Positions 27,367 to 35,881 of a DNA stretch of 64,000 nucleotides are shown here, in pieces. The stretch is taken from positions 124,001-188,000 of the forward strand of contig CALSMN010000001.1 in the NCBI GenBank assembly GCA_943787465.1. Direction: 5' to 3'. Both the position numbers and the translations under genes were made by a program. How positions within the stretch are numbered: the stretch's first letter is position 1; every line of letters begins with the position of its first letter. This DNA is from an uncultured Bacteroidia bacterium. GTDB lineage: Bacteria > Bacteroidota > Bacteroidia > NS11-12g > UBA9320. The notes beneath the pieces are model-generated. The model worked only from the letters and a program-made list of their open reading frames with translations, ran no database searches and was not told the origin of the DNA.

Positions 27367-27507
27367 TTAAAGCCAACCCATATCAACTTTCGTTTTATTT
27401 TTTTTACTGCATTGATTTCTGGCCGAACATGATGAGAGAATCATGATGACTGAGAATAAAAAAATAAGAAGCAAACTAATTGTCCTTTTCCGAAACATTC
27501 TATTCAT
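27367..27507 (-). CDS. Tiny predicted lipoprotein (46 aa)
   Basis: A short gene starting at the ATG at 27507 (or 27498). Its N-terminus is basic (MNRMFRKR), followed by a hydrophobic stretch and a lipobox ILSSC with the Cys at residue 27. The mature part is 20 residues with a second Cys, a run of Lys/Asn, and the ending VDMGWL. It follows the arginase-like gene by 19 bp on the same strand, so the two are probably co-transcribed. The lipoprotein architecture is clear, but I recognise no named family and expression is unproven. The rest of 27272-27526 is the upstream region of the carotenoid operon. Confidence 0.6.
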   Translation of the reverse strand: MNRMFRKRTISLLLIFLFSVIMILSSCSARNQCSKKNKTKVDMGWL

Positions 27508-27526
27508 TAACGATCAGTTTAACAAC

Positions 27527-28615
27527 TTATTTTAATAATTTTAGAGCATTTAAATATCTTTCAGGGGTTTCTCCATTGGCTGCTACCATGTAGTCATCAT
27601 AGGAGCATGGGATAGTTATGGCTAAGTCACTATTTTCAGGTTCTGCTGGATGTTCGATTTTCATCCACCATCGAGATGTACGTTTGCTCTTTAAAAAAAG
27701 TATGGGTGTATTATGTTCACTGAAGTCACACCGGTATTTTACAAATTCATTATGAAGGTTGGGTTTATCATTTTTTCTGTTCGTTATACCATCCAAATAA
27801 TACCATAAAATTTGAGCGCACATAGATGCTGTAAGATCCCTGGCGTCTAAACTAGGTTCGAACCCCCACAACCCAAAGCAAGAAATATCATCACTCATCC
27901 CTGCATATCTTGCAATTTGGCATGCCTCATCACTATTTAAACCACTTGGATTAACCCTTATCTTACCAGGTGCACAGGATGTTTTGATAGCATTTATATC
28001 AAACAATAGAAGCTGACTCTCTCTTAAGTACAATTCTACATTTTCAATTGTGTTTTTTAGTTCACCAAGCCGTAATTGACTAAATTGGTCTTTTTCGATT
28101 ATTAAACTGACATCTGGTGACACAAAATGGATTTGATGAGCTAAACAATGGATTTGTTTTATGGCTACATCAGGTAGAGAAAAAAAGTGGTTATCATTTT
28201 CTTTTTTAATGCCTACTAAATCTGGGGAAACATACGATATTTCTATTTCTTTATAATGATCTTTTAACCCTCTTCCAAGCGCATTTATATATGGCATTCG
28301 TAAACCAAGTACGATTGTCATAATATTTAATTCTTTAAGTTCACTGATCACAAGTTCAAGCGCTGCTAATATTTCGTTTTGATCGCTCGCTGCAATATTT
28401 CCAAGATCAACAATTTGATTTTTTAATTGGCTACCTATGCTATGTTCATATAATTGACTTCGAACAATATTGCTATCCTCATGAACACCAATTATGGCAA
28501 TTTTAGCATTTTCTAAAGTAGGAAATTTATTCAGATGGAAATCAACTACATATCCGAGTTGATCGGGGTTGTAATTAAATTCAATATCTATTTTATTGAA
28601 GTAATGTTCTATCAT
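27527..28615 (-). CDS. Arginase/formimidoylglutamase-fold protein, metal ligands degenerate
   Basis: A 362-aa protein of the ureohydrolase fold: IAIIGVHEDSN near the N-terminus, a central LLLFDINAIKTSCAPG that corresponds to the SxDxDxxDP-type segment, and a late GFEPSLDARDLTASMCAQI that matches the final Glu-containing helix. In active enzymes the metals are held by GG(D/S)H, DxHxD and DxD. Here the first site reads LGLRMPY, the second SYVSPDL, and the third has Asn in place of the second Asp. It is therefore probably not a standard Mn-dependent hydrolase. Such degenerate arginase-family proteins occur in Bacteroidota and are often named formimidoylglutamase. Its role is unknown. Confidence 0.78.
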   Translation of the reverse strand: MIEHYFNKIDIEFNYNPDQLGYVVDFHLNKFPTLENAKIAIIGVHEDSNIVRSQLYEHSIGSQLKNQIVDLGNIAASDQNEILAALELVISELKELNIMTIVLGLRMPYINALGRGLKDHYKEIEISYVSPDLVGIKKENDNHFFSLPDVAIKQIHCLAHQIHFVSPDVSLIIEKDQFSQLRLGELKNTIENVELYLRESQLLLFDINAIKTSCAPGKIRVNPSGLNSDEACQIARYAGMSDDISCFGLWGFEPSLDARDLTASMCAQILWYYLDGITNRKNDKPNLHNEFVKYRCDFSEHNTPILFLKSKRTSRWWMKIEHPAEPENSDLAITIPCSYDDYMVAANGETPERYLNALKLLK

Positions 28616-28634
28616 TAAATATATTCGTATGATA

Positions 28635-28642
28635 CAAAATTA
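28635..28642 (-). promoter_or_regulatory. Candidate -7 element of the arginase-like gene
   Basis: The minus strand reads TAATTTTG, an exact TAnnTTTG match 20 bp upstream of the ATG at 28615, in the 40-bp gap to the divergent SDR gene. No -33 TTG is seen. Confidence 0.4.
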
Positions 28643-28655
28643 AACGAACTATCAC

Positions 28656-29663
28656 ATGATTTTTGCTATAACAGGTGCAAATGGTTTTCTAGGTGTACAT
28701 ATTATTCATCACTTACTTGAACAAAATCATGTCATTTGGGCTATTTATAGAGACAAAGCCTCATTTGAGGAATATGAATTAGTAAAATCCAATTATAATA
28801 TTGACGAATCAAAGTATGCAAACCTGAATTGGGTGTCCTGCGAACTCTACGATATTTTAGGTTTAAAAGAAATTTTTTCAAAATGTGACTATGTTATCCA
28901 TGCTGCAGGTTTAATTTCCTATTTCAAAAAGGACAAAATGAAGCTTCTTCAAGTTAATTACAATTACACTAAAAATGTGGTCAATGTTGCTTTAGCTTCT
29001 CAAGTCAAAAAGTTATTGTATTGCAGTAGTATTTCAGCTATTTCTAAATCAAGTTCAACTTTATTTTCAGATGAAACCAGTTCATGGTCTTCAACAAAAC
29101 CACATAGTTTTTATGGATATACCAAACATCTTGGTGAGCTTGAATTATGGAGAGCCAAAGAGGAAGGTCTTGATGTCGTTGTTGTAAATCCAGGAATTAT
29201 TTTAGGTTATGGTGACTGGGATAGCGGTTCTTCTCAATTATTTAAAAATGCAAATAACGCTTTTCCATTTTACAGCAACGGAGTTACGGGTTTTGTGGGT
29301 GTGAAAGATGTTTCTAGAATTATTGAAAAATTATGTTTATCCGATGTTGTTGGCGAGCGTTTTATTCTTGTTTCTGAGAACAAATCATTCAAAGAAATTG
29401 CGTTTATGATGGCAGATCAATTTCATAAAAAAAGGCCATACCTTGAGGTTAAGGGATTTCTTTATTGGATAATTTATGGAATCATTAGCATTCAAGAATT
29501 TTTTAAGATGGGTAAATTCTTAAGTAAAGAAACGGTTAAATCAAGCGTATCATCGCAATTATACTCCAATGAAAAAATATCACAACTTCATAATTGGGAG
29601 TTTGAATTGATAGATTCAGTGATTGAAGATGCTTGCATCGGATATAAAAAAAGTCCTTCATAA
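28656..29663 (+). CDS. NAD(P)-dependent extended SDR (epimerase/dehydratase or reductase)
   Basis: A 335-aa extended short-chain dehydrogenase. The cofactor loop is ITGANGFLGVHIIHHL. VIHAAGLISY is the conserved alanine segment, a Ser cluster (CSSISAIS) supplies the catalytic Ser, and YGYTKHLGE is the YxxxK active site. The overall pattern resembles dihydroflavonol-4-reductase-like SDRs rather than sugar-nucleotide epimerases. The substrate is unknown. It is divergent from the arginase-like gene. Its stop codon lies inside the loop of the shared terminator. Confidence 0.85.
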   Translation: MIFAITGANGFLGVHIIHHLLEQNHVIWAIYRDKASFEEYELVKSNYNIDESKYANLNWVSCELYDILGLKEIFSKCDYVIHAAGLISYFKKDKMKLLQVNYNYTKNVVNVALASQVKKLLYCSSISAISKSSSTLFSDETSSWSSTKPHSFYGYTKHLGELELWRAKEEGLDVVVVNPGIILGYGDWDSGSSQLFKNANNAFPFYSNGVTGFVGVKDVSRIIEKLCLSDVVGERFILVSENKSFKEIAFMMADQFHKKRPYLEVKGFLYWIIYGIISIQEFFKMGKFLSKETVKSSVSSQLYSNEKISQLHNWEFELIDSVIEDACIGYKKSPS

Positions 29664-29680
29664 CTATGAAGGACTTTTAA
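29646..29680 (-). terminator. Terminator of prs-rplY, shared with the convergent SDR gene
   Basis: A 10-bp perfect stem (AAGTCCTTCA / TGAAGGACTT, 29651-29676) is followed on the minus strand by seven T residues. On the plus strand the T run is only four bases, so it acts mainly for rplY but could serve both directions. Confidence 0.85.
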
Positions 29681-29696
29681 GTTGATTCAATACGAA

Positions 29697-30311
29697 TTAT
29701 TCTGAAGTTTCTTCTTCAGTTTCTGCTTCTTCAGAATCGCTAACATCATTTCCAGCGGCACTTCTAGCAGCTCTCGTTACGATACAAGAAACGATGGAGT
29801 TATTTTCAGAATCTAGAAGTGTAAGATTATCTAGGCTAATGTCTTTAACTTTAACGCTTTTTCCAATCTCTAATTCACTAATATTTACCTCAATGTATTC
29901 TGGAAAATCAGAAATCAATCCAAAAACGTTCAATTTCTTAATTTTTAGTTGAAGCTTACCACCAGCAATAACACCAGGAGAGTTTCCTACTATTTTTACT
30001 GGTACAGGAATGGATAGAGGACTATTTTCATTTACCTCATAAAAATCTGCATGAATAATATCCTCAGATACAGGATGAAATTGTAGTTCTTGTACTTTAG
30101 CTAATTTTTTGTTATTACCAATAGATACTTGAACTAAGTATGTATTTGGTGTATAAACTAAATGTTTAAAATCTGCTTGATAAACTGAAAAATGTGTGTT
30201 CTCATTTTTACCATAAATTACACAAGGTACTTTTCCTTCTTTTCTAACTTGCTTAGTGGCGGATTTTCCTAATTTTTCTCGGACGTCGCCTTTTAATGCT
30301 ATAACTTTCAT
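29697..30311 (-). CDS. rplY: 50S ribosomal protein L25 / general stress protein Ctc
   Basis: A 204-aa long-form L25 that binds 5S rRNA. The N-terminal L25 domain has RKEGKVPCVIYGKNENTHFS, followed by HADFYEVNENSPL. The C-terminal TL5-type beta domain has GVIAGGKLQLKIKKLNV and VKDISLDNLTLLD. The protein ends in a Glu/Ser-rich tail (SDSEEAETEEETSE) common in Bacteroidota. It lies 21 bp downstream of prs, a conserved pair. Confidence 0.95.
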   Translation of the reverse strand: MKVIALKGDVREKLGKSATKQVRKEGKVPCVIYGKNENTHFSVYQADFKHLVYTPNTYLVQVSIGNNKKLAKVQELQFHPVSEDIIHADFYEVNENSPLSIPVPVKIVGNSPGVIAGGKLQLKIKKLNVFGLISDFPEYIEVNISELEIGKSVKVKDISLDNLTLLDSENNSIVSCIVTRAARSAAGNDVSDSEEAETEEETSE

Positions 30312-30332
30312 TTTTAATGTTTTTTCTATGGG

Positions 30333-31304
30333 TTATATTAATTCTTGTTGGTATGTGTCAGATATATTAAATAATGAACTTATAGATCCAAATTCACTGA
30401 CATTTCTGATAGCGTTGGCAAATAGATTATCAACGCTTAGCACTTTTATTTTGCTATAATTTCCACTTTTTAGTGGGATAGTATCGCAAAGCATAATTTC
30501 TTCTAAGACTGAATTTTCTAAGTTTACGTAGGCATTTCCACTTAATACAGGATGAGTACAAACGGCTCTTACAGATTTTGCTCCTTTTTCTTTAATAAGT
30601 GCGGCAGCTTTGCATAGCGTATTTGCAGTGTCACAGATATCGTCAATAAGTACAACATCTTTACCTTTTACATCACCAATTACGGTCATAGATGCTATTT
30701 CATTAGCACGTTTTCTTGCTTTGTCACAAATCACCATTTCTACACCCAAGTATTTGGCAAATTCTCGAACTCTCTTCGTCGCGCCAACATCTGGAGCAGC
30801 TAACAATAAATCATTGGTTTGTATACTTTTAATGTAGGGTATGAAAATCACAGTAGAATCTAAATGATCTACTGGGATGTCAAAAAACCCTTGAATCTGT
30901 GGTGCATGAAGATCCATAGTCATTACACGATCGGCTCCAGCAGCAGTAAGAATATTTGCAACCATTTTAGAGCTTATAGGTACTCGAGGTTTGTCTTTTC
31001 GATCTTGTCGTGCTAAACCAAAGTAAGGTATAACTGCAACTACCTTGTGAGCTGAAGCTCTTTTGGCTGCATCAATGAGCATGAGCAATTCCATAAGGTT
31101 ATCCGCTGGGGGCATAGTTGACTGAATGATAAAAACATCGCAACCGCGAACTGTTTCGTCAATGCAGGGTTGAAATTCTCCATCACTAAAACTATTCAGA
31201 GATACTTTTCCAATATTTTGGCCGTAGGATTTAGCAATTCTTTCAGCAATACCTTGCGATCCTGATCCAGCAAAAATTTTTACTTTATTTATAAATGAAG
31301 GCAT
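30333..31304 (-). CDS. prs: Ribose-phosphate pyrophosphokinase
   Basis: Prs makes PRPP from ribose-5-phosphate and ATP for nucleotide, His, Trp and NAD synthesis. The 323-aa protein has the SFSDGEFQPCIDETVRGCDV N-terminal region, GLARQDRKDKPRVPIS (the ATP loop), DLHAPQIQGFFDIPVDHL, and the PRPP-binding loop VVLIDDICDTANTL. It is co-transcribed with rplY. Confidence 0.96.
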   Translation of the reverse strand: MPSFINKVKIFAGSGSQGIAERIAKSYGQNIGKVSLNSFSDGEFQPCIDETVRGCDVFIIQSTMPPADNLMELLMLIDAAKRASAHKVVAVIPYFGLARQDRKDKPRVPISSKMVANILTAAGADRVMTMDLHAPQIQGFFDIPVDHLDSTVIFIPYIKSIQTNDLLLAAPDVGATKRVREFAKYLGVEMVICDKARKRANEIASMTVIGDVKGKDVVLIDDICDTANTLCKAAALIKEKGAKSVRAVCTHPVLSGNAYVNLENSVLEEIMLCDTIPLKSGNYSKIKVLSVDNLFANAIRNVSEFGSISSLFNISDTYQQELI

Positions 31305-31386
31305 ATTCTTTGTTTTACTTTCACTACCTATTCAGGTAATTATCATAAACTATTGGAATACTATATCCGTTAGAGTATGTTTTAAA

Positions 31387-31415
31387 GAGAAGAAAGGTAA
31401 TAAACCTTTCTTCTC
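31387..31415 (-). terminator. Probable terminator after tRNA-Gln
   Basis: A perfect 12-bp stem (GAGAAGAAAGGT / ACCTTTCTTCTC) with a 5-nt loop lies 8 bp after the tRNA 3' end on the minus strand. The T tract after it is short (TTTAAAA). It could instead be a processing hairpin. Confidence 0.6.
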
Positions 31416-31423
31416 ATAATTTG

Positions 31424-31496
31424 TTGGCCGACCAGGGCTCGAACCTGGACTCTTCTGTACCAAAAACAGACGTGTTGCCAGTTACACCATCAGCCA
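31424..31496 (-). tRNA. tRNA-Gln (anticodon TTG)
   Basis: A 73-nt cloverleaf on the minus strand. The acceptor stem is TGGCTGA / TCGGCCA. The anticodon stem is TCTGT / ACAGA with loop TTTTGGT, giving anticodon TTG (reads CAA). The T arm is CCAGG TTCGAGC CCTGG. The discriminator is A, and no CCA is encoded. A consensus promoter lies directly upstream. Confidence 0.95.
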
Positions 31497-31506
31497 TTAA
31501 TGGGTG

Positions 31507-31537
31507 CAAATTTACAATTGTTTTTTTTAATTTGCAA
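31507..31537 (-). promoter_or_regulatory. tRNA-Gln promoter (TTG-N20-TAAATTTG)
   Basis: On the minus strand, TTG (31537-31535) and TAAATTTG (31514-31507) are separated by 20 nt, a full Bacteroidota promoter. It ends 10 bp before the tRNA and overlaps the recQ stop codon region. Confidence 0.8.
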
Positions 31538-33719
31538 CATCACTCATGAATTGAATTTGGAAAATTTTCATTTCTTCATGAGTAAACTCCCCATTAAATT
31601 CTTGGACTGCTGCATCAATACTTCCGGTATCTTCTGATTTAAAGTATTCATATATTTCATCTCGCCCTTCTTCATCAATAATCTCATCAATGTAATACAT
31701 TAAGTCTACTTGAGTTCCTGAGAAAACAATGGCTTCTAGCTCTTCAATCAATTCTTCATATTCTAATCCTTGCCCTTTTGCAATATCTTCTATTGATACT
31801 TTTTTATCAATATTTTGTATGATATGAATTTTACGAGCACTTTTATTTACTACAGACTTAAGTACTAGATCATCAGGACGTTCTATGTTATTTTTTTCTA
31901 CATAATCTGCAATAAGTTCAATAAATGCTATTCCAAATTTTTGTGCTTTGTTTTTTCCTACACCTGTAATATTTTCCATTTCGTCCATGGTAATAGGATA
32001 CTTGAAAGCCATATCTTCTAAAGAGGTTTCTTGGAAAATGACATAGGGTGGAAGTCCCATTTCTTGAGCTACAGTTTTTTGCAAATCTTTCAGCTGTCTA
32101 TAAAGTTCTTTATCATAAACAGCTTCAATTTGTATGGTATTAAAATCGGCATCACTAATTGGTTCATATTCCTTATCTAAAGAGATATTTACAGGTTTCG
32201 GTTTTGATAAAAAATCAAGCCCTTGTTTACTGATAGATAATAAACCATACAGTTCAATATTTTTATGAATTAGATTATTTATCTGTCCGAAACGAATCAA
32301 CGTTTTCCAGTAATTCTCGCTTTTTTCCTTTCCAATCCCAAAGTATTCAAATAAATTATGTTTATATGCTTTTACTTCTTGAGTAGCCTTGCCCAACAGA
32401 ATATGAATGATGTGTTTTAAATCAACTTTACCATCAGTAAGTTTTATAATTTCAAGTGCTGTAGAAAGTGAATTAGTGGCATCTATTGTTTCTCTGGGAT
32501 TACGACAATTATCACACATTTTATTACAGTTATCCTCATCGAAATTTTCCCCAAAATAGTGCAATAAAGATTTTCTTCTGCATTGTGAGGATTCAGCAAA
32601 AAAAGCCATTTCTGAAATGAGCTGTGTGCCAATTTCTCTTTCTGCAACAGGTTTGTCTTTTAAAAATTTTTCAAGTTTTTCAGTATCTTTTGGATTAAAA
32701 AATAAGATGCAATCGCCCTCCATTCCATCTCTTCCTGCTCGCCCTGTTTCTTGATAATACCCTTCCAATGATTTAGGGACATCATAATGAATGACAAAAC
32801 GTACATCTGGTTTATCTATACCCATACCAAAAGCAATAGTTGCACATATTACATCGGCATCTTCCATTAAAAATTTATCTTGGTTGGAAGCTCGAGTTTT
32901 TGCATCTAAACCTGCATGGTAGGGTAATGCATTAATACCATTGGCGATTAGAATTTCTGAAACCTCTTCTGTTTTTTTTCTGCTTAAGCAGTATACAATA
33001 CCGCTTTTCCCTTTCTTTTTATTTATAAAAGAAATAAGGTCTTTCATCGTTTGTGCCTTACTTCCTTTAGGAAGAACTTCGTAGTATAAATTGCTTCGAT
33101 TAAATGATGATTTGAACACTTGAGCATCTAGCATGTTCAAACTTTTTTGAATATCCATTTGTACTTTAGGTGTAGCCGTAGCAGTCAATGCTACCATCGG
33201 TACGTCATCAATTTCTTTTACAATTTGTTTTATACGTCTATATTCGGGTCTAAAATCATGTCCCCATTCCGAGATACAGTGCGCTTCATCTACAGCAACA
33301 AAGCTTACTTTGACAGATCGTAAGAATTCAATTGTATCATCTTTTTTTAATGTTTCAGGAGCCACATAGAGCATTTTAGTGCGACCTTCGGACACATCTT
33401 TTTTTACTTTTTCAGATTGGGTTTTTGTTAATGATGAATTTAAAAAATGAGCAACAGAATCACTTTCCCCAAATCCACGAATTGCATCAACTTGATTTTT
33501 CATTAATGCAATCAATGGAGATATTATGATAGCAGTACCACCACTTATAAGTGCAGGCAATTGGTAACAAAGCGATTTTCCAGCTCCAGTCGGCATGATA
33601 ACAAAACAATCTTTTCCCTTAAGAATGGTAGATATTACCTCTTCTTGCATTCCTTTGAAAGAATCAAATCCAAAGAATTCCTTTAAACTTGATTTCAAAT
33701 CCACATTTTTTGTAGTCAT
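31527..33719 (-). CDS. recQ: ATP-dependent DNA helicase RecQ
   Basis: A 730-aa SF2 helicase (3'-5') for recombination and fork repair. Motif 0/I is FKGMQEEVI...MPTGAGKSLCYQLPAL. Motif II is VDEAHCISEWGHDFRPEY. SAT-like VALTATATP follows, and motif VI is QETGRAGRDG. The RQC zinc-binding cysteines lie in SQCRRK ... CNKMCDNCRNP. An HRDC domain (GVGKNKAQKFG) follows, then a C-terminal helix-turn-helix-like extension typical of Bacteroidota. The start at 33719 (MTTKNVDLKSS) matches relatives. An in-frame ATG at 33755 would add 12 residues. Confidence 0.95.
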   Translation of the reverse strand: MTTKNVDLKSSLKEFFGFDSFKGMQEEVISTILKGKDCFVIMPTGAGKSLCYQLPALISGGTAIIISPLIALMKNQVDAIRGFGESDSVAHFLNSSLTKTQSEKVKKDVSEGRTKMLYVAPETLKKDDTIEFLRSVKVSFVAVDEAHCISEWGHDFRPEYRRIKQIVKEIDDVPMVALTATATPKVQMDIQKSLNMLDAQVFKSSFNRSNLYYEVLPKGSKAQTMKDLISFINKKKGKSGIVYCLSRKKTEEVSEILIANGINALPYHAGLDAKTRASNQDKFLMEDADVICATIAFGMGIDKPDVRFVIHYDVPKSLEGYYQETGRAGRDGMEGDCILFFNPKDTEKLEKFLKDKPVAEREIGTQLISEMAFFAESSQCRRKSLLHYFGENFDEDNCNKMCDNCRNPRETIDATNSLSTALEIIKLTDGKVDLKHIIHILLGKATQEVKAYKHNLFEYFGIGKEKSENYWKTLIRFGQINNLIHKNIELYGLLSISKQGLDFLSKPKPVNISLDKEYEPISDADFNTIQIEAVYDKELYRQLKDLQKTVAQEMGLPPYVIFQETSLEDMAFKYPITMDEMENITGVGKNKAQKFGIAFIELIADYVEKNNIERPDDLVLKSVVNKSARKIHIIQNIDKKVSIEDIAKGQGLEYEELIEELEAIVFSGTQVDLMYYIDEIIDEEGRDEIYEYFKSEDTGSIDAAVQEFNGEFTHEEMKIFQIQFMSDVAN

Positions 33720-33812
33720 ATTTACTTTTTCCGATAATTTTTTAAATAACGACACTAATATAATACTGTTTGTACCACTTGCAGAAATTATTTTTTAATT
33801 TGCATAAATTAT

Positions 33813-34799
33813 ATGTCAGAATATAAAGATATTCTTCAAATTGGGAGAGATACTATTTTACTGGAGAGTCAGAGTTTAAAAAAATTGAGTGATTTATTGG
33901 GTGACAATTTTGTAAATGTAGTGAATCATATACTTGTTTCAGATGGAAGAGTTGTCGTTACTGGGATTGGGAAAAGTGCAATTATTGGTCAGAAGATAGT
34001 TGCTACGTTTAACAGTACGGGTACACCTGCATTATTCATGCATGCTGCTGACGCAATACATGGTGATTTGGGGATGATTCAACAAGATGATGTCGTAATT
34101 TGTATTTCGAAAAGTGGAACAAGTCCAGAGATTATTGCCCTTGTTCCGTCCATAGCTAATGGAGGCAATATGTTGGTTGGTATTACTGGAAATATGAATT
34201 CTTTTTTAGCTAAAAATAGCAATTATGTTTTAGACACAACTGTAGATTTAGAAGCATGTCCAAATAATCTTGCACCAACCACAAGTACTACTGCTCAGTT
34301 AGCAATGGGGGATGCTTTAGCTGTAGCGCTTATTAAATGTCGGAATTTTAAATCGGAAGATTTTGCTAAATATCATCCAGGTGGCGCTTTAGGGAAAAAG
34401 TTATATCTCACCCTCAATGATTTGGCTAACAAGAACGCATTACCATCTGTTGATCAAGATGAAATATTGCCACGATGTATTCTTGCTATGACTAATGGAA
34501 GAATGGGTGCTGTAGTTGTTACCTCTGATTCAGAGTTAGTAGGGATTATTACTGATGGAGATTTACGAAGAATGCTTGAACAAGGCGCAGCGATGGTTTC
34601 TAAAGTATTGACAGGAAGTCATTTTAAAGCAAAAGAAATTATGACTTCAAACCCTCAAACAATGAACGGAAATAGGTTGGCTATTGATGGGGTTAAATTT
34701 TTAAAAGAAAAGAAAATAAATCATATCATTTTAGTTGAAAATAGTAGACCTACTGGTATGATCCATATCCAAGATTTAATTAAAGAGGGATTGTTATGA
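33813..34799 (+). CDS. kdsD: D-arabinose-5-phosphate isomerase (KpsF/GutQ family)
   Basis: A 328-aa enzyme that interconverts ribulose-5-phosphate and arabinose-5-phosphate, the first step to Kdo for lipopolysaccharide. The SIS domain has VVVTGIGKSAIIGQK, CISKSGTSPEII and the conserved TTSTTAQLAMGDALAVAL. Two CBS domains follow (residues about 205-328; VGIITDGDLRRM, IHIQDLIKEGL). The next gene, manC, starts within its last codons (4-bp overlap), the start of a polysaccharide operon. Confidence 0.93.
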   Translation: MSEYKDILQIGRDTILLESQSLKKLSDLLGDNFVNVVNHILVSDGRVVVTGIGKSAIIGQKIVATFNSTGTPALFMHAADAIHGDLGMIQQDDVVICISKSGTSPEIIALVPSIANGGNMLVGITGNMNSFLAKNSNYVLDTTVDLEACPNNLAPTTSTTAQLAMGDALAVALIKCRNFKSEDFAKYHPGGALGKKLYLTLNDLANKNALPSVDQDEILPRCILAMTNGRMGAVVVTSDSELVGIITDGDLRRMLEQGAAMVSKVLTGSHFKAKEIMTSNPQTMNGNRLAIDGVKFLKEKKINHIILVENSRPTGMIHIQDLIKEGLL

Positions 34800-35881
34800 A
34801 AATATTAAAAGATACGTACGCAATTATTTTAGCTGGTGGTATTGGAAGTCGTTTTTGGCCGGTTAGTAGGGTGTCCAAGCCCAAACAATTTGTTGATATA
34901 CTGGGTACGGGAAGAACTCTAATACAAGATGCCTATGATCGATTTTTGAATATAGTTCCAGCAGAAAACATATTCATAATTACGAATAGAAATTATGAGC
35001 ATTTAGTAAAAGAGCAATTACCATTTATATCTGACAATCAAATATTAGGTGAACCTTTGGGTAAAAATACTGCAGCTTGTGCTGCATATGCAGCACATAA
35101 AATATCAGAAATATCAGAAAAAGGTGTGCTAATAGTTGCACCAAGTGACCATTTAATTCAAGATAATAATACATTTATTCATAAAATACATGTAGCAACT
35201 AAATATGCTAGAGAAAATGATGCATTAGTGACCTTGGGTATCAAGCCTCATAGACCTGATACAGGTTATGGATATATTCAGTATGAGTCAAAGGAAGTTA
35301 TGCCGGGTATTAATAAGGTGAAAACGTTTACTGAAAAACCACCTTTAGAATTAGCTGAAAAATTTTTAGACAGCGGTGATTTTTTATGGAATAGTGGAAT
35401 GTTTGTTTGGAGTGTTCCCACTATATTAAAAGCATTAAATAGTTATTTGCCGGAGTTAAATTTAAGTTTTTCTGAAGTAAAAGGAGCTTATAATACTGCA
35501 ATAGAGCATACTCATATTGATCGAATTTATACATCAATCACAAGTATTTCTATTGATAATGGATTACTTGAAAAAGCAGACAATGTGTATGTATTACCTT
35601 CAGATTTTGGCTGGAGTGATTTGGGAACATGGAAAAGTGTTCATGAAAATTTACATAATGACACCTCAAATACTGTTTTGAATGCCAACCTGCATGCTAT
35701 CAATGCAAATAATAACCTAGTTGTAAGTGACAAACATAAATTAGTCGTCTTGAAGGATTTAGATGGATACTTTGTCATAGATACGGAAGATGCATTACTA
35801 ATCTGTAGAAAAGATCAAGAACAGGAAGTAAAAGAAATAGTTGCCAATATTCGCAAACAATACAAAGGCAAATACAACTGA
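34796..35881 (+). CDS. manC: Mannose-1-phosphate guanylyltransferase
   Basis: A 361-aa nucleotidyltransferase that makes GDP-mannose from mannose-1-phosphate and GTP. It starts with the binding loop ILAGGIGSRFWPVSRVSKPK, and has GEPLGKNTAACAAYAA, APSDHLI, KTFTEKPPLELAEKF, WNSGMFVWS and SDFGWSDLGTW. It lacks the C-terminal isomerase domain of bifunctional ManC proteins. GDP-mannose would feed surface polysaccharide synthesis. It overlaps kdsD by 4 bp and the SGNH gene by 1 bp. Confidence 0.94.
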   Translation: MKILKDTYAIILAGGIGSRFWPVSRVSKPKQFVDILGTGRTLIQDAYDRFLNIVPAENIFIITNRNYEHLVKEQLPFISDNQILGEPLGKNTAACAAYAAHKISEISEKGVLIVAPSDHLIQDNNTFIHKIHVATKYARENDALVTLGIKPHRPDTGYGYIQYESKEVMPGINKVKTFTEKPPLELAEKFLDSGDFLWNSGMFVWSVPTILKALNSYLPELNLSFSEVKGAYNTAIEHTHIDRIYTSITSISIDNGLLEKADNVYVLPSDFGWSDLGTWKSVHENLHNDTSNTVLNANLHAINANNNLVVSDKHKLVVLKDLDGYFVIDTEDALLICRKDQEQEVKEIVANIRKQYKGKYN

